Assembly (NCBI GenBank): GCA_951812925.1
Contig: OX638372.1
Location: 49,565,722-49,629,721 of the forward strand
Direction: 5' to 3'
DNA length: 64,000 nucleotides
Origin: Calliopum simillimum
Taxonomy: Eukaryota; Arthropoda; Insecta; Diptera; Lauxaniidae
This document shows, piece by piece, positions 1 through 11,987 of this stretch. Position 1 is the first letter of the stretch, and the number at the start of each line of letters is the position of its first letter. A program made the position numbers and the translations under genes. The notes below the pieces were generated by a model. The model was not told where the DNA came from. It made no database searches and worked only from the letters and a program-made list of their open reading frames with translations.

Positions 1-2660
1 ATATTTGGGAAAACTTCAAATTAATTAGTTCAAAATGAACTGAAGGTCCTACCTGACTAAAATTCTGCAATTTTGAAGGAACTGTAAGTTTTAGCGCTTC
101 ATATTTGTAATCCCCAATATCTTATAACATGCAAAGGGAGAAATGCCACCAGAACCATATCACCCATAGTAATGGAGTGCCATATTTCCCTTTTGGTATA
201 TACCGGATAAAAATACCACAAAACGAATAACCATGTTCACAAGCACTCGTATTTATCCGAAAACGAAATCACATTCAATTCTGTTTGTTTTGATATATGT
301 ACCATAAAGCTGTATCAATTTCTCACCACTCTGCTGGCTCTCAAAGTGTAAGCGAAACAAAATTCAGTCCTTTACACTTAAAACATTTTTTTAATAATCC
401 CACACATAAGCTATTATTGCAAATACTGCTAAATGAAGAACATACCACGAAGTCTCTAGCGCAGGTAAATTAAACTGTGTTAATATTTGAATGGTATGAA
501 AGCTGCAAGTATTGAAATTGATAGGGGTGCTATATCACCCAGGGGTGCCAAATTTTTTTTTAAAACTTTGTCATTTTTGAAAGTTTTTTTTAAATTTTTT
601 TGCTTTTTGAATTCTTGTATCAAAGCATATAAAAGTTTCAAAGACTGGTAGAAAGTCCTTATGAATTTTTTAAAGAATTTATAACTGAAAATAATATCAT
701 TTGCTTGTGAACCACTGTGCTCTAATACTACTAAAGCAAAGAACTATTAAATGTATTCGAATTGGTGTTTGTTGTTACATTCTTATGAAATAAAAAGAAA
801 AAGAAAACTACAGATACAACATGATGCCAAATGGCTTTTCTTAGTACACGCACACGCATCATTAGTAACAATTATCCCAGAATAGATGAAATGGATGGAC
901 AAGCGTCCCAACAGACAGAAAGATAACAGAAAGACTTCAAATTCTGAGCATTGTCATTTGTGAGATTTATACATTTCGCATACAAATGATGACTTATTTT
1001 TGCATACTTTGGAAAATCGATCTTTGTGGTTATTTTATTGTATTATCTATATCCACACGAAATCTTGTAGTTTTTCTTCAGAAAAAGTATACTTTATTCA
1101 AAAACTTTTGTACTTGTACAACCATACAAATATGAGACAATTGTCCTTGTGAAATAAATTTAATTCCATTGTGTATTTTCCGCAAGCCTTTTCATTTATT
1201 ACCCCACCCCCTCTACATTTACACCACCATAAGTAGATAACAATGAGATTTATTTGCTTATTTTGTAAATTAATGGAAAAGTTTCTCTTTTCTTGCTATG
1301 CAAACAATATCTTTGAATGTATTGCATATCATTAAATTAACTCTTTGACTCTCATATTGAATACATTAAGAAAAAAAAAGCTGCGTAATTTAAAGATAAG
1401 ACAAATGACCTATTTTAGGTTTCTTGATCGTAAATCTTTAAATACATGCTGTTTTCATTAATAATCCCAATGGCTAATTAAAAGCCTGAATATACTTATG
1501 GGTACCTACTTATTTAAGTGCTATTTTGTGGCAATAAAATTTTATTTTATCAAATAAATTAATTTTCAAGTAGGTAGTCAAACGTTATATAAACAAATTT
1601 AATGATAAACACACTGAGAAAATTATATGTTTGAATGACACAATTATACGCATAAAAAAAAGTTTTTCAATAAATTGTAATTAAGTAGGTATTCATGAAA
1701 ACCTGAGAGATAGTATCTAGAAAGTGAGTATCGAGAAGATTTTACCAAAGGTTATGAAGATGATAGAATTATAAACTGAAAAAAAATACTAATATTCTCG
1801 CGCTTATTTTTATTATTATTTTGTTCAATACTCTGCAGGCAAACAGACTAGTTCAAGTGTAGTTCATTAACTAGTCCTCTTCCAACCAGTACTAGTCCCT
1901 TTTGCATACAAGCAACTGTTCCTTTTTGTGTGTTGATGTCCAACGAAATTTCAATTGTCCCCATCTGCATTACGCTTACACCAGTCCGGGGCTAGTTGTG
2001 TTGAGAAGTAGTCTTTCAACAACTATAAAGTAATTTTTTTTTTTTTGAGTTGATTTGAGCTTATATTTTCTTAAAATAAATTAAATAAAGTTAAATTACA
2101 TTCAAAACAACATTAACAAAAATGAATTCATTAATTTTGTTTTTTTCCACAATTTATTTTGATACACAATTCAAGTGACACAAAACACAAATTATTTCGA
2201 AAACAAAAACGAACATTGTATTTAGTTTTCGTTACGATTCAAATATATTTTTCTCTTAAACAACAAACTGAAATCAATCTGACGCCCTCTGCCCATTTTC
2301 ACTTGTTTCGGGCTAGCACTAGCCGTATTTTTTTGTAGACTGTCTCATGTTTTTACTTCAGAGTATTTATTCTTTATTTTCTTTACAAAATAAACATACA
2401 AAATTAAATAAATAAACAGGGTAGTACTTTTAACTTGTTTTATATAAATTACATAGTGATAAATGTCAACTCATAATAATTTTCCAACATAAGTTATTCT
2501 GTATACAATAAAATGCGTGGAGTAGACAGTAAAAAACTTAGGGAAGTATTAAAAAAAATAATATGTTTATTAAAAAAGCGTACCAAATAAAAAATCCTTG
2601 TTCTTTTATAATTCTTGTTATTTTTACAATAAAATATCATTCATAAAAATGCAAGATCTA
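1..2660. other. AT-rich non-coding DNA, no gene seen
   Basis: No open reading frame of note and no recognisable domain on either strand. The stretch holds homopolymer A/T runs and a patch at about 1846-2000 where the motif ACTAGT with a pyrimidine follows several times on both strands, with a related CTAG-rich patch near 2310-2330. This looks like intergenic or intronic fly DNA, perhaps with old MITE debris around 1.85-2.3 kb, but no terminal repeats or target duplication could be defined. Confidence 0.6.
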
Positions 2661-3649
2661 TTAACCCTTTCCGTGATTTTGTCCAATATATTGGACGATC
2701 GCTTTCCGCTATGTTTCAAAGCCTACTGTTACCGCTACATTTTTGCTATTCTCTTTTCAACATATTTTTAGCGTTGAACAAGGTTTCTTAAGTTTGTAAA
2801 TGTTGATTGTGCTGGCATTCTGAAAGCCAAAAATCATTTTTTCCATGTTTTAGTGAATGTATATTTTTGGTTTTTTGATGGGCTATGTTCTGATAAAAAT
2901 AATACATATTTCTAAGGCTCGGATCATTTCCAAAAAATTCATCAGTATTTCGACAAAATTAGATAATAGATTCGTGGTAAATAATTTTACAAAAGTTGTA
3001 TGAGGTAACCTGTGGAGTGCAATTTATAGGTGTCCAATATATTGGACAATTGCTTTCAAAGGCTGCAGAGTATAAGTCATAAGTGTCCAATATATTGGAC
3101 AACTGCATTCAAAGGTTGTATTTTTTTGTATTATTGTATATAAAAATATCGTTTTTCATAAGATATGTCATCAAATAAAACACTTTCTATGGTCAGATCA
3201 TGGATATGACGTTGGTGACAGATTTGAGGATCCGCTGCAGTGGTGTAGCTGTTTAATTATATGTCTAAAATGCAATGAACTTCTTTGCGTAAAAAATACC
3301 AGAATTAATTTCAGGAATTACACAAAAAAAAAAAAAATTATATTGCATGTTTTCCTCTTAATTTCAAAATTTTATCAAAGAAAATTTTCTTTATATTAAA
3401 ATAAATACTAAAAAATTACTAAAACTAAGATCTTACATCATAAATTAATTAAAAATTGGTAAGATGTATTGAAAAAATTATGGTCGTTGCGAGTAATTGT
3501 CCAATATATTGGACACCTCATACCACCCACATTAGGCAACCTACCTCGATTTTTCTTTCATATTTGTATTTCTCGGCATCAAATTAGCCTTTGGGCCAAA
3601 TTTCATAATTTTAACTTAACTTCTCGATTAAAAGCACGGAAAGGGTTAA
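2661..3649. mobile_element. piggyBac-like non-autonomous element, TTAA-flanked
   Basis: The left end reads TTAACCCTTTCCGTG (2661-2675) and the right end is its inverse, CACGGAAAGGGTTAA (3635-3649). The element therefore has terminal inverted repeats starting CCCTTTCCGTG and a TTAA duplication, as expected of the piggyBac superfamily. The 981-base interior codes for no transposase. It carries four copies of the perfect palindrome GTCCAATATATTGGAC at 2681-2696, 3032-3047, 3085-3100 and 3499-3514. The middle pair share flanking sequence (a TTCAAAGG block follows each). Family assignment rests on ends and TSD only. Confidence 0.72.
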
Positions 3650-4129
3650 AACTTAAGTCGTCAAATCATGTAATGCGTTAAAGTTCTGGTGAATGTTACA
3701 TTCAAAAACCAAGACTTACATTTTTCCAAAATCACTGATAGAGTTTTATATTTATTTAATCTTCTAATCTCTAAAACCTTTTAAATAAGTTTTTTCCGGC
3801 TAAAGATCAATTTCTATGTAATTTCAAATAAAACTCTTTTTTGTTCTGTTGTAATTAGTTTTTTATTTTCCAATATTTCGAACTTCTCCAGTGTTCGTTT
3901 TCAAGATAAATTTATAAAATTAGTTAATTTTCACCCCGCTTTCAGTGAGTGTCTTTATCAAACTTATTTAAAAGTTTAAAAATCACAAGGTCGAACAAAA
4001 TATAAACATACCTTTAAAACTTTAAAATACAACAGATGATGAATGAAGCACTAACCCAACAGCAATTTCCGTATTCCAAACCATAATACGGAATGTTACT
4101 ACGATTTTTTTAGGACTCCAATCAGAACT
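3650..4129. other. AT-rich non-coding DNA
   Basis: No gene or defined repeat seen between the piggyBac-like element and the dispersed repeat that starts near 4130. It contains short A/T runs only. Confidence 0.5.
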
Positions 4130-4533
4130 TCTCTACGATGAAATTTTTATTTTCGGATACTTGAAAAAAAAAAAATCCAAAATGTTTCTGATTTTTCGAT
4201 TAAAATGAAAAGTACGAATATTTAGGAAAAATGTAGGAAGGGTTTTCTTTAGAACTCTTTAAGCCCTATCCAGAATTCTATTCAGAACTATTCTACTATA
4301 AAATTTTCATTTTCGGAAACTTTGAAAAATACCGAAATTTTTCGGATTTTTTGATTTAAATGAATATTTTGGAAAAATGTAAGGATTTTCTTTAAAAGTA
4401 TTCAAGTGCTATCTTTCATCAGATCTCTTTTTTTTTTTTTTTTGAAAAAGAGAACCCTTTCTTATGATCCCAAAAATGTTATCAGAACTCTTCTATGCGC
4501 TGAGCAAAAAGCGACACATCTCCGATTTTTGGT
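4130..4533 (+). repeat. dispersed repeat copy, left part (interrupted)
   Basis: This stretch resembles about 39.9-40.4 kb in the same orientation. Shared landmarks include ATTAAAATGAAAAGTACRAAT, a 'TCATCAGA' block before a T-run, and CTCCGATTTTT near the end. The similarity stops near 4533 and resumes at about 5400 with the next part of the same repeat. The family is unidentified and no coding potential is seen. Confidence 0.55.
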
Positions 4534-5399
4534 AAAATATGGTGTTAGGAAATAAAGCCCTAAAACTAAAGACGAAATAACGCCCAAAAATATGAAATAA
4601 CACACAAAACAAAACGAAATAACGCCCAAAATGATTATCGTCCAAATTTGTACGAAAGGAATTTTGGCGTTGTTTTATAAATATAAACATATTTTAAGTA
4701 CTTTTGTGTAGGAGTATAACACTCCCATATTTTAGCCTCCTATCTTTTCGTATTGTATTTTGTAAATAAAGTAAACGTTCTCTATATAGAGTTTTCTATC
4801 AATAACTGCTACAAATTAAAAGGTATAGCAATTGATGTGCTTTTTGTATGGAGGGTGCAACGCCCCCTAGTTCAAATTCCTCCCATTTTTGTAATGCGTT
4901 TGATGAACGCAGTATATTCCTATGTACACATTTTTATAATAGTAACTGCTACAGGTGTAGAAATATAGCAATTGATCTGTTTTTTTTTTTTTTTTTGGAT
5001 GGGGAGTGCAACGACCCCTTGTTCAATTTCCCCCAATTTTTGTAAGGCATTTGGTGAACGTTGTTTACTCTTGTGTACACAGTTTTATAATAATAACTGC
5101 TACAGATGCAAAGATATAAGTAGCAGTTGATGTATTTTTTGTAGGGGGGGTGCCACGCCCCTTTTTCAATTTCCTCCAATTTTTGCAAAGTGGTTTGTAA
5201 ACGTTTACAAAGTTTTGTAATAATAGCTACTACAAGTGCAGAGATATAGCGTTTTGTTAGTTTTTTTCGTATAGGGGCTACCCCCGCCAAAATCACTTCA
5301 ATCTACATATTTCGTGGGATAAGTGAACATATCTTAACAGTTCTGCACACTAAAATATGCATTTTTCACGTCTAGGTTGTATGAAACGACGCACTGTGC
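4534..5399. repeat. inserted block with tandem units of ~130-150 bases
   Basis: At least four imperfect units are recognisable from the block AATAACTGCTACA at 4801, 4941, 5092 and 5222 (spacing about 140, 151 and 130). Each is followed by a GGGGGTGCMACGMCCCC-type box and then TTTTTGTAAKGCRTTTG. The block is absent at the matching point of the related repeat near 40.36 kb, so it is probably an insertion. Overlapping small ORFs here are by-products of the repetition. No transposase is seen. Confidence 0.6.
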
Positions 5400-5510
5400 G
5401 CCGTCCAATTTCACGGAAGTATTTCGAATTTTTGAAAGAACTTCAGAACTCTAAAAAAACTTTTGGTTTTTGAAAATTTCGGAGCCAATTTCACATGAGT
5501 CAAACTATAG
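5400..5510 (+). repeat. dispersed repeat copy, right part
   Basis: Continues the repeat broken at 4533. TTTCGAAAGAACTTC-like and AATTTCGGAGCCAA blocks match about 40385-40485. With the left part it gives a clear view of where the intervening block entered. Confidence 0.5.
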
Positions 5511-6220
5511 CTATGTATATATTACAAACTTATTGAAATTGGTCCCATGAAAGACTATACTCAAGTCAAGCGATTTTGGCAGATTATTTTGGAAAAATAT
5601 TAATTTTTTTTATTGCCGACACTATAAGCTAATGTTCTGTAGATCAGGACCTTGCGATGTGAACATTGTAAATTTCCAATGGAATCTTACTTAATTGTAA
5701 AAGTAACTGTCTCTTTATACTTAATCGTATTTTACCATTAAGACGGCTGCATGATTTCTGAAATATAGTCCTCCAACGGGAGTGTTTGCTTAGGACTGTA
5801 TCGCTGGCTGATCGTAAAGCCCTTTCTAGCTTAAATATTTTTCAAAAAATACCATTCTGTTCTAGTTGCTTTTCATCAATTTTAATATACATTCTCCAAA
5901 TATTATTGGATTAATTAAGCCAATCTGTGATATATAATCACGAATATTTACAAATAATTTTCTTTTCAATTGATGGAATGTTAACATTGTGAAAGGCCAT
6001 TATTTTTAATGATAGCATGATAGCAATAACAACCGAATTATTAATATTTTTGCGAAGCTGATAAGCTTTTTTCCTCCAAATTTAACGAAACACCATTTCT
6101 CAAGAGCATCAGGAAAAAAAAAAATAATAACAAATCGATACGTCATCGAATAGATGGCGTATTTTTTGACACAACTTGACAGAAAGTAAAAGAGAGGGGC
6201 AGACAAATAAACGACTTGCA
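5511..6220. other. non-coding DNA, no feature recognised
   Basis: No domain, RNA gene or clear repeat seen. The small ORFs on either strand have no recognisable motif. Confidence 0.5.
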
Positions 6221-6375
6221 ATCAATCAATCAATGTACAACAACAACAAAAACAACAACAGCAACAATGTCTTATAAAAACATGTGTTGCAATTAATTAA
6301 CACTAGCGACAACACTCAACATCAACAAATCAAACAACAAAAACAACAATTTGAAGTTGGTGTTGTTGTACGTCA
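6221..6375. repeat. CAA/CAACAACAA-rich low-complexity tract
   Basis: Imperfect trinucleotide (CAA) runs and CAAT repeats, of the kind widespread in fly non-coding DNA. A reverse-complement TTG-rich patch follows at about 6355-6370 (GGTGTTGTTG), so the tract could fold weakly. No reading frame is supported. Confidence 0.65.
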
Positions 6376-7429
6376 ATGTTTTTTTAAATATTTGTATCAA
6401 AAGTAATCCATCTACATGCAACTACCTTATAAACTTATGTCGCTTATAAGCTAAAACTATTAGTTTTTCGGATTAATTTCTAACTCAAAAGGTGTGCTAG
6501 TTCACAGCATTTTAATTTTAGGATATTTTTTGTGCTAAAACACTTACAAAAACATACAAATATTTTGTAGATAAGATTTGATAAGAATAAATAAATAAAA
6601 AAAAAACAGTTAAATTTAGCTAAGTTGTAATTAAGATACTTTTGTTTAGATTTGTTATCAACAATTTTGCCTTTCTCAATGGTGTTTTTGTTGTTTTTTT
6701 ATATACATGTTTCTTTTTTTGATTATTCGTGCAATACTCGAGATTTTAATGATGTTATCATTAAACCAATAGAAATCTACAACAATTATAACCTTCCATA
6801 AAAGTCATAAGCACAGCAATTTTATCATGAAAACTTTAATTTTTTGTTTAATTTTATACTAACACATTTTGGGGGAAGTCCCATGGGCACAGACAGTGCG
6901 CAACATAGTTTCAACTTACTGTCTGGAGCGCAACGTGCTCGATGTTTCTTACCAAAAAGTGGTTCCAATGTAAAGTTATTTATTCTATCTAAATATGAAT
7001 ACGTGAACAGTTTTTTTTGCCACCGTTTTACGGGCTAACCGTTTAACCGATTTTCGATATTTTTTTTGTATATGAAAGGTACTGTGGAATGCAGAATGTA
7101 GAATGCACAAAACCAAAAATTATCCTTATTTCCCATATAATAACAGCAACAACAGCATCCACAGTGTTATGCTGTGTTGTTAAGAAAGTGAATGAGACAG
7201 TGGATTGAGAGAAATTTTGTTGTTGTTGTTTTTCTCTTGCTTGCACGAAACCTGTTTCGTTGCACTCTGTTGACATTCTGCACCGATATTTTTTGATGTT
7301 TCTCGATACTTTTGGACTTTATCGATATTTTGGATGTTTCTCGATACTTTTGAGCTACATTTTTTGGGAAAACTAAGCAAGATAATTCAATTAAATTTGG
7401 TACACAGCCTTCGTCGTCAAAGTTAGCGC
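6376..7429. other. non-coding DNA, no gene seen
   Basis: Nothing recognisable apart from short repeated phrases at 7280-7350, where TCGATATTTT and TTTCTCGATACTTTT each recur, and small CAA/TTG patches near 7145 and 7216. ORFs here show no domain. Confidence 0.5.
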
Positions 7430-7930
7430 GGGGACTGAAAATGAGCGAAATCGGTCAACGCACACGCCTACCGCCCACACAAAAAATAACTACAAAATGC
7501 CACTTTTGGAGTATTTTTCACGATAATGCAACCAAAATACACATAAATGCTAAGAATTGTGAGCGCAAGCTCTAAAAAAAAACTGGGTGAATTCGGACAA
7601 GAGGGTGTGGCACCTCTCATATAAGCAAAAGCTTCAAAACGCTGTATTGAAAGCGTTTTTTGAGATAATCGAACTTAATTTGACTCAGATACTAAAAACT
7701 ATAACTGCACGCTTTAGGCAAAAACTGGATAAAATCGGACAAGAGGGCGTGGCACCTCCAATATAAGCAAATGTTTCAAAACGCTATACTGAAAACGTTT
7801 TTTGAGATAATTCAACAAAATTTCACTCAAATTCTAAGATCTATAAATGCAAACTCGAGAAAAAAACTGGGTGAATTCGGACAAGAGGGCGTGGCACCTC
7901 CTATATAAGCAAAATTTGCAAAATACTGCT
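7430..7930 (+). repeat. tandem repeat, 142-base unit with GGCGTGGCACCTCC box
   Basis: The phrase AACTGG..GAATTCGGACAAGAG followed by GGYGTGGCACCTC occurs at 7581, 7723 and 7865, so the unit is exactly 142 bases for two successive intervals. A more diverged unit precedes it (7430-7560). Related copies occur elsewhere: about 33340-33720 in the same orientation and about 16440-16690 reversed. It is a dispersed satellite-like family, probably the internal repeat of a mobile element. No coding function is inferred. Confidence 0.7.
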
Positions 7931-8164
7931 GTGTAGGGTATTTACTGTTTGGCCAGGCCAAAGGTAACACCCTTACTAGTTTTTTTTTTAAAATTTATTT
8001 ATCATAATTTGTATATTATAGCACACCCATATGAAGTAATCGATAAGGTCACAAAGTTTCTGGGAAGTGATAGAGGAGGCTAAGACTAAGAAAAGATTGC
8101 ATCTTGAGGGCGGCTCTAAAACGTACACCTAATGAGTTATAGGGTTAAAACTTATTTTCTGACT

Positions 8165-8480
8165 TGTTATACAAAAACAATTTTTTTGGGTCTGCCTGAT
8201 GTTTTAGAGAAACTTTTTTTTTAAACACTTTTAGCTAATTGTATGAGCTTTCTAAAAGTGTATTTGATTTATAGAGTTTTAAAGGATTTCGCAAAGTTAT
8301 GGACCTTGAAATTTGATATTTTCAATTTATTTTTCCATTTTTTGACTTTGACGGTTATATTGATATGAAAATAAACCATCTTTTTTACTTGTCCAAAAAT
8401 CGAAAACGACCGATTTCTCGAAATGATGTGAAAAAAAAATTTGATTTTCGGAATCAGCAGTCGATTTTACAAGAAAAACG
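8165..8480. repeat. dispersed repeat related (inverted) to 13040-13340
   Basis: Contains ACGACCGATTTCTCGAAATG and GGAATCAGCAG. The inverse-oriented counterparts at 13067-13125 are CTGCTGATTCCGATAAT and GAGATATCGGTCATTTTCG. Similarity is by eye and diverged. No domain seen. Confidence 0.35.
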
Positions 8481-8568
8481 AATAGTGGCACCTGAAAGTC
8501 AGAAATTTTTTAATTATTTGTAAGCTAGTGTAATTTGTTTTATGAGTGAAAGAAAATAAAAACATTTC

Positions 8569-9065
8569 TCATTGCTGGGAGGGGGTAAAAATATTCACCG
8601 ATGCATATTGATTTTTCCTCTCCAACATTTTTTCGAACGTACTATCCTCTTTTTTACACCCCTTACAGAGGTTCCCATACAAAATTTTGACAAAAATATT
8701 AAAAATATTCTTCATTGTCTGAACAGGGAAAAAACATTCTCCAACCTCCATTAATTTTTCCACTCCAACATTTTTTTCCAAAACACTAGCTCATTGTTTA
8801 AAGATCTAAATAGAGCTACGATACAAAATTTTAATAAAAATATCACTAAAAAAATTCTTAATGCCGTGAGAGTGAACAAATTTTCACCAACTCCCATTAA
8901 TGCTTCCTCTCGAACATACTACGTATTCTTCCACCCTGTAATAGGGCTTCCATGCAAAAATTAAAAAAAAAAAACATCAATTTTCTAAGGGAGGCCCCTT
9001 AAGGGGGTGGAAAAAGAAGAAAAGTATGTTAGAGAGAAATGTTGGGGAGGAAAAATAATTGAGGG
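8569..9065. repeat. tandem units ~142-150 bases, related to the 10.4-11.8 kb foldback arms
   Basis: Three imperfect units each carry CTCCAACATTTTTT or a variant (about 8622, 8764, 8915), then a CCCCTTACAGAGG-like box, then CATACAAAATTTTRA. At 9000-9065 a short unit appears in reverse orientation (AAGTATGTTAGAGAGAAATG), so the stretch ends in a small inverted repeat. Similar units form the arms of the foldback at 10356-11792 and an array at 47690-48260. Confidence 0.6.
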
Positions 9066-10355
9066 TAGGTGCCTCTGCTTACAATGCGGAATATTTTTAA
9101 AAAATATCAAAGATGTAAAAGTCAAATGTTATCCAGTTACGTGTGTAATGCCCCAAATATAAATGGCGCTACATTGATATATGTATTAATATCAATATAC
9201 GAAATTTCGACCATAGATATCGATATAATTCGAAGTCAGTTCTGCAGGAAAACTCTATTACTTTTGACTACTACATCACGTTTTATTACTAAAAATTCGC
9301 TTTCCTTGTTGTACAGCAAAAAATACGTCGGAAATAACTATTGTTATATTTGTTTACTAATTTTTGTTGGTTAGTGTCTTGTCAGTCATGCTGTCCCATA
9401 AAGTCAATACTGTCCCATGAGATGTTATCATCTGTTTCTTGTATTTTAAAATGAGAACATTTCGAGGATATTTCTTTGAGGAAATTTTACCAATAAATGC
9501 TCTTTGTTGAATCAATTGAAATCATTGATATCACATCAATTTCTTTATGCCTATCATTTCCATTTTCTTTTTAAATACCCCTGTATATGTTGTTTTTGAT
9601 TTTTATTATTAAAATAGCAATTAAAAAGTATTTCACGCATGCCAAGAGTTCTATTTGCAATTTAGTCAAATTCATATCTACCAACAACGAGAATAAGCAA
9701 TGAAGACAGGCATACAAAATTCATACGAATCCGTTTGTGAATTCATGTCAATCTTGTGCAAATTAAATGAAGTGCAAAATGAAATCTGTCACAATGATGA
9801 TACAATGGCAAATGAGTAAACAAAAATGAACAAATAAAATAAATATGTATATTTTTTTATACAAATTTTTTTTTTTTGTTTTTTTATGCAAAAATAAATA
9901 ATTAAAGCAATTTTCTGTTGTACAATAAAATTTTATTTTATTTTTTATTTATAAAGCAGCCAGCAGTTGTTGATTTTGTTTCGTTGTAAACGTAAATGTT
10001 AAATTATTTCTATGGAAAAAGAAGAAAATAAAAGTTTTTATTACAAAAAAAAAAATTTAATTGGAATTTACCTGTGTATAAATTAGAGTGCAGCGAAAAA
10101 ATATAGTTTTTTATAATTTTTAAGACTTCAAACAAAGATTTGACAAGTGGCTGTGGAACTTATCTGATTGCGCCCATTTTTCAACCAGTGTATGGTATTC
10201 ACTTTCGGCCCCTGCCTACCAAACTTCATCATAAAAGCTTCGATAGTTTGCGAGACATATAAAACGATATGTAACTAGAAGTGGCGCAAAAAAAGTGAGG
10301 TGTCTTAACACATCTTTTTTGGAGTGAATTGTACCTGTTAAAATCAATCCCTACT
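9066..10355. other. non-coding DNA, no gene seen
   Basis: AT-rich. A 101-codon ORF at 9069-9374 has no recognisable domain and low-complexity composition, so it is not called. No RNA gene seen. Confidence 0.5.
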
Positions 10356-11792
10356 AGCTATGGGCTTAATAACAATTTTTCGATTTTTATACCCTGCGGT
10401 GGTTTTTTTTGTGAGGTTTGATGAAAAAGTAAGTGAGCCAAAATTTGAAGGGGGTGAGGTGGGTCTAACCCTTGCCGGTTTTGAGTCAAAGTTCGAATTT
10501 CGGAGGTAAAATTTTGAAAAAAGCTTGTAACTGCAAACCAGATATACTTACAGGGATAGAATGTATGACCAACCCCCATTATATTTTCTACTCCAACATT
10601 TTCACCAAACATTCTTACCCCCTATCTCTACCCCTAAGGGTCGCTCCCATATAAGTCTTCATTTTCATGACATTTTTATAAAATCGACCTCCACCACCCC
10701 CAGGCTGCCCCTACATTGTTCAAAAGTATGACCTACCCCCATTATTTTTACCACCCCATCATTTTCAGGAAATAAACTTACCCCCTATCTCCACCCCCTA
10801 GGGGTGCTCCCATACAAAAATACTCATATTTATGTTAATTAATAAACATTTTTTCTCTCATCAACCCTGCCCCCATAGTGCTACTTAAGAAGGTAAAATG
10901 TATGACCGACCCCTATTAGTTTTTCCAGCTAGACAATTTTACAAAACATACTTGCCCTCTATCTCCACCCTCTAGGGGTGCTCTCATACAAAAGCGGTCC
11001 GGGGTGGGACTTTATACTGGTGTACTAATATTGCTTCTGTTACAAAAATTAATTGCCACAGTTACAGTGGTTTTGAAGTAAAAAAAAAAAAAAACGCGTA
11101 TCACGTATGACGGAAACGAGCAGTTACTGGGTGTGCCGATCGTACCATCCGGTAAAAATAAAGGACGGAGATAGAGGGCAAGTTTGTTTAGTGAAATTGT
11201 CGGGCTGGAAAAATTAATGGGGGTCGGTCATACATTTTACCTTCCTAAGTAGCAATATGGGGGCAGTAGGGGTGATGAGAGCAAAAATGTTTATTTATTA
11301 ACATAAAAATGAGTATTTTTGTATGGGAGCACCCCTAGGGGGTGGAGATAGGGGGTAAGTATGTTTCGTGAAAATTATGGGGTGGAAAAAATAATGGGGG
11401 TTGGTCATACTTTTGAACAATGTAGAAGCAGCCTGGGGGTGGTGGAGGTCGATTTTATAAAAATGTCATGAAAATTAAGGCTTTTATGGGAGCGACCCTT
11501 AGGGGTAGAGATAGGGGGCAAGTATGTTTGGTGAAAATGTTGGGGTAGAAAATGTTATGGGGGTTGGTCATACATTCTATGCCTGTAAGTATAACTGATT
11601 TGCAGTTAGAAGCTTTTTTCAAAATTTTACCCCCGAAATTCGAACTGTGACTCAAAACCGGCAAGGGTTAGACCCACCCCACCCCCTCAAAATTTTGGCT
11701 CACTTACTTTTTCATCAAACGTCACATAAAAAACCACCGCAGGGTATAAAAAGTTAATTTTTAAAAATGTCCATACAAACTAGTCCATAGCT
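10356..11792. mobile_element. foldback transposon, ~600-base arms with internal subrepeats
   Basis: Two long arms mirror each other closely: 10356 to about 11000, and about 11158 to 11792. The termini are AGCTATGG and CCATAGCT. AATCCCTACT flanks both sides (10346-10355 and 11793-11802), a target duplication of 8 to 10 bases; the exact size is ambiguous because the terminal bases can belong to either. Inside each arm are three related units of about 160-170 bases, each starting with GTATGACC and containing a CCCCTATCTCCACCCCCTA-type box. This matches the layout of the Drosophila FB class (inverted arms made of subrepeats). The spacer (about 11000-11158) codes for nothing. ORFs in the arms appear as mirror pairs and are shadows. 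Confidence 0.8.
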
Positions 11793-11987
11793 AATCCCTA
11801 CTTTCTTAATTTTTGAAAAAAAAAGTTGGGCACATTGAACCAAGAAATTGTTTTTCCTCAAGTAACAATATCCCCTCACCCCCGTTGTTGCCTTTTATAA
11901 GGGAATTTGGACATAACAACAAAACTATCATGGTTTTTTCAACAAAAAAGTGTCACATAAAAAAATAGTTAGGGTCACAGAAGATGT

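Noticed and set aside
4753..5296. Overlapping ORFs in both directions near 5 kb
   Set aside because: Products of the ~145-base tandem units and T-runs; no shared frame between units.
10358..11664. Mirror pairs of small ORFs near 10.5 and 11.5 kb
   Set aside because: They are the same sequence in the two arms of the foldback and have no domain.
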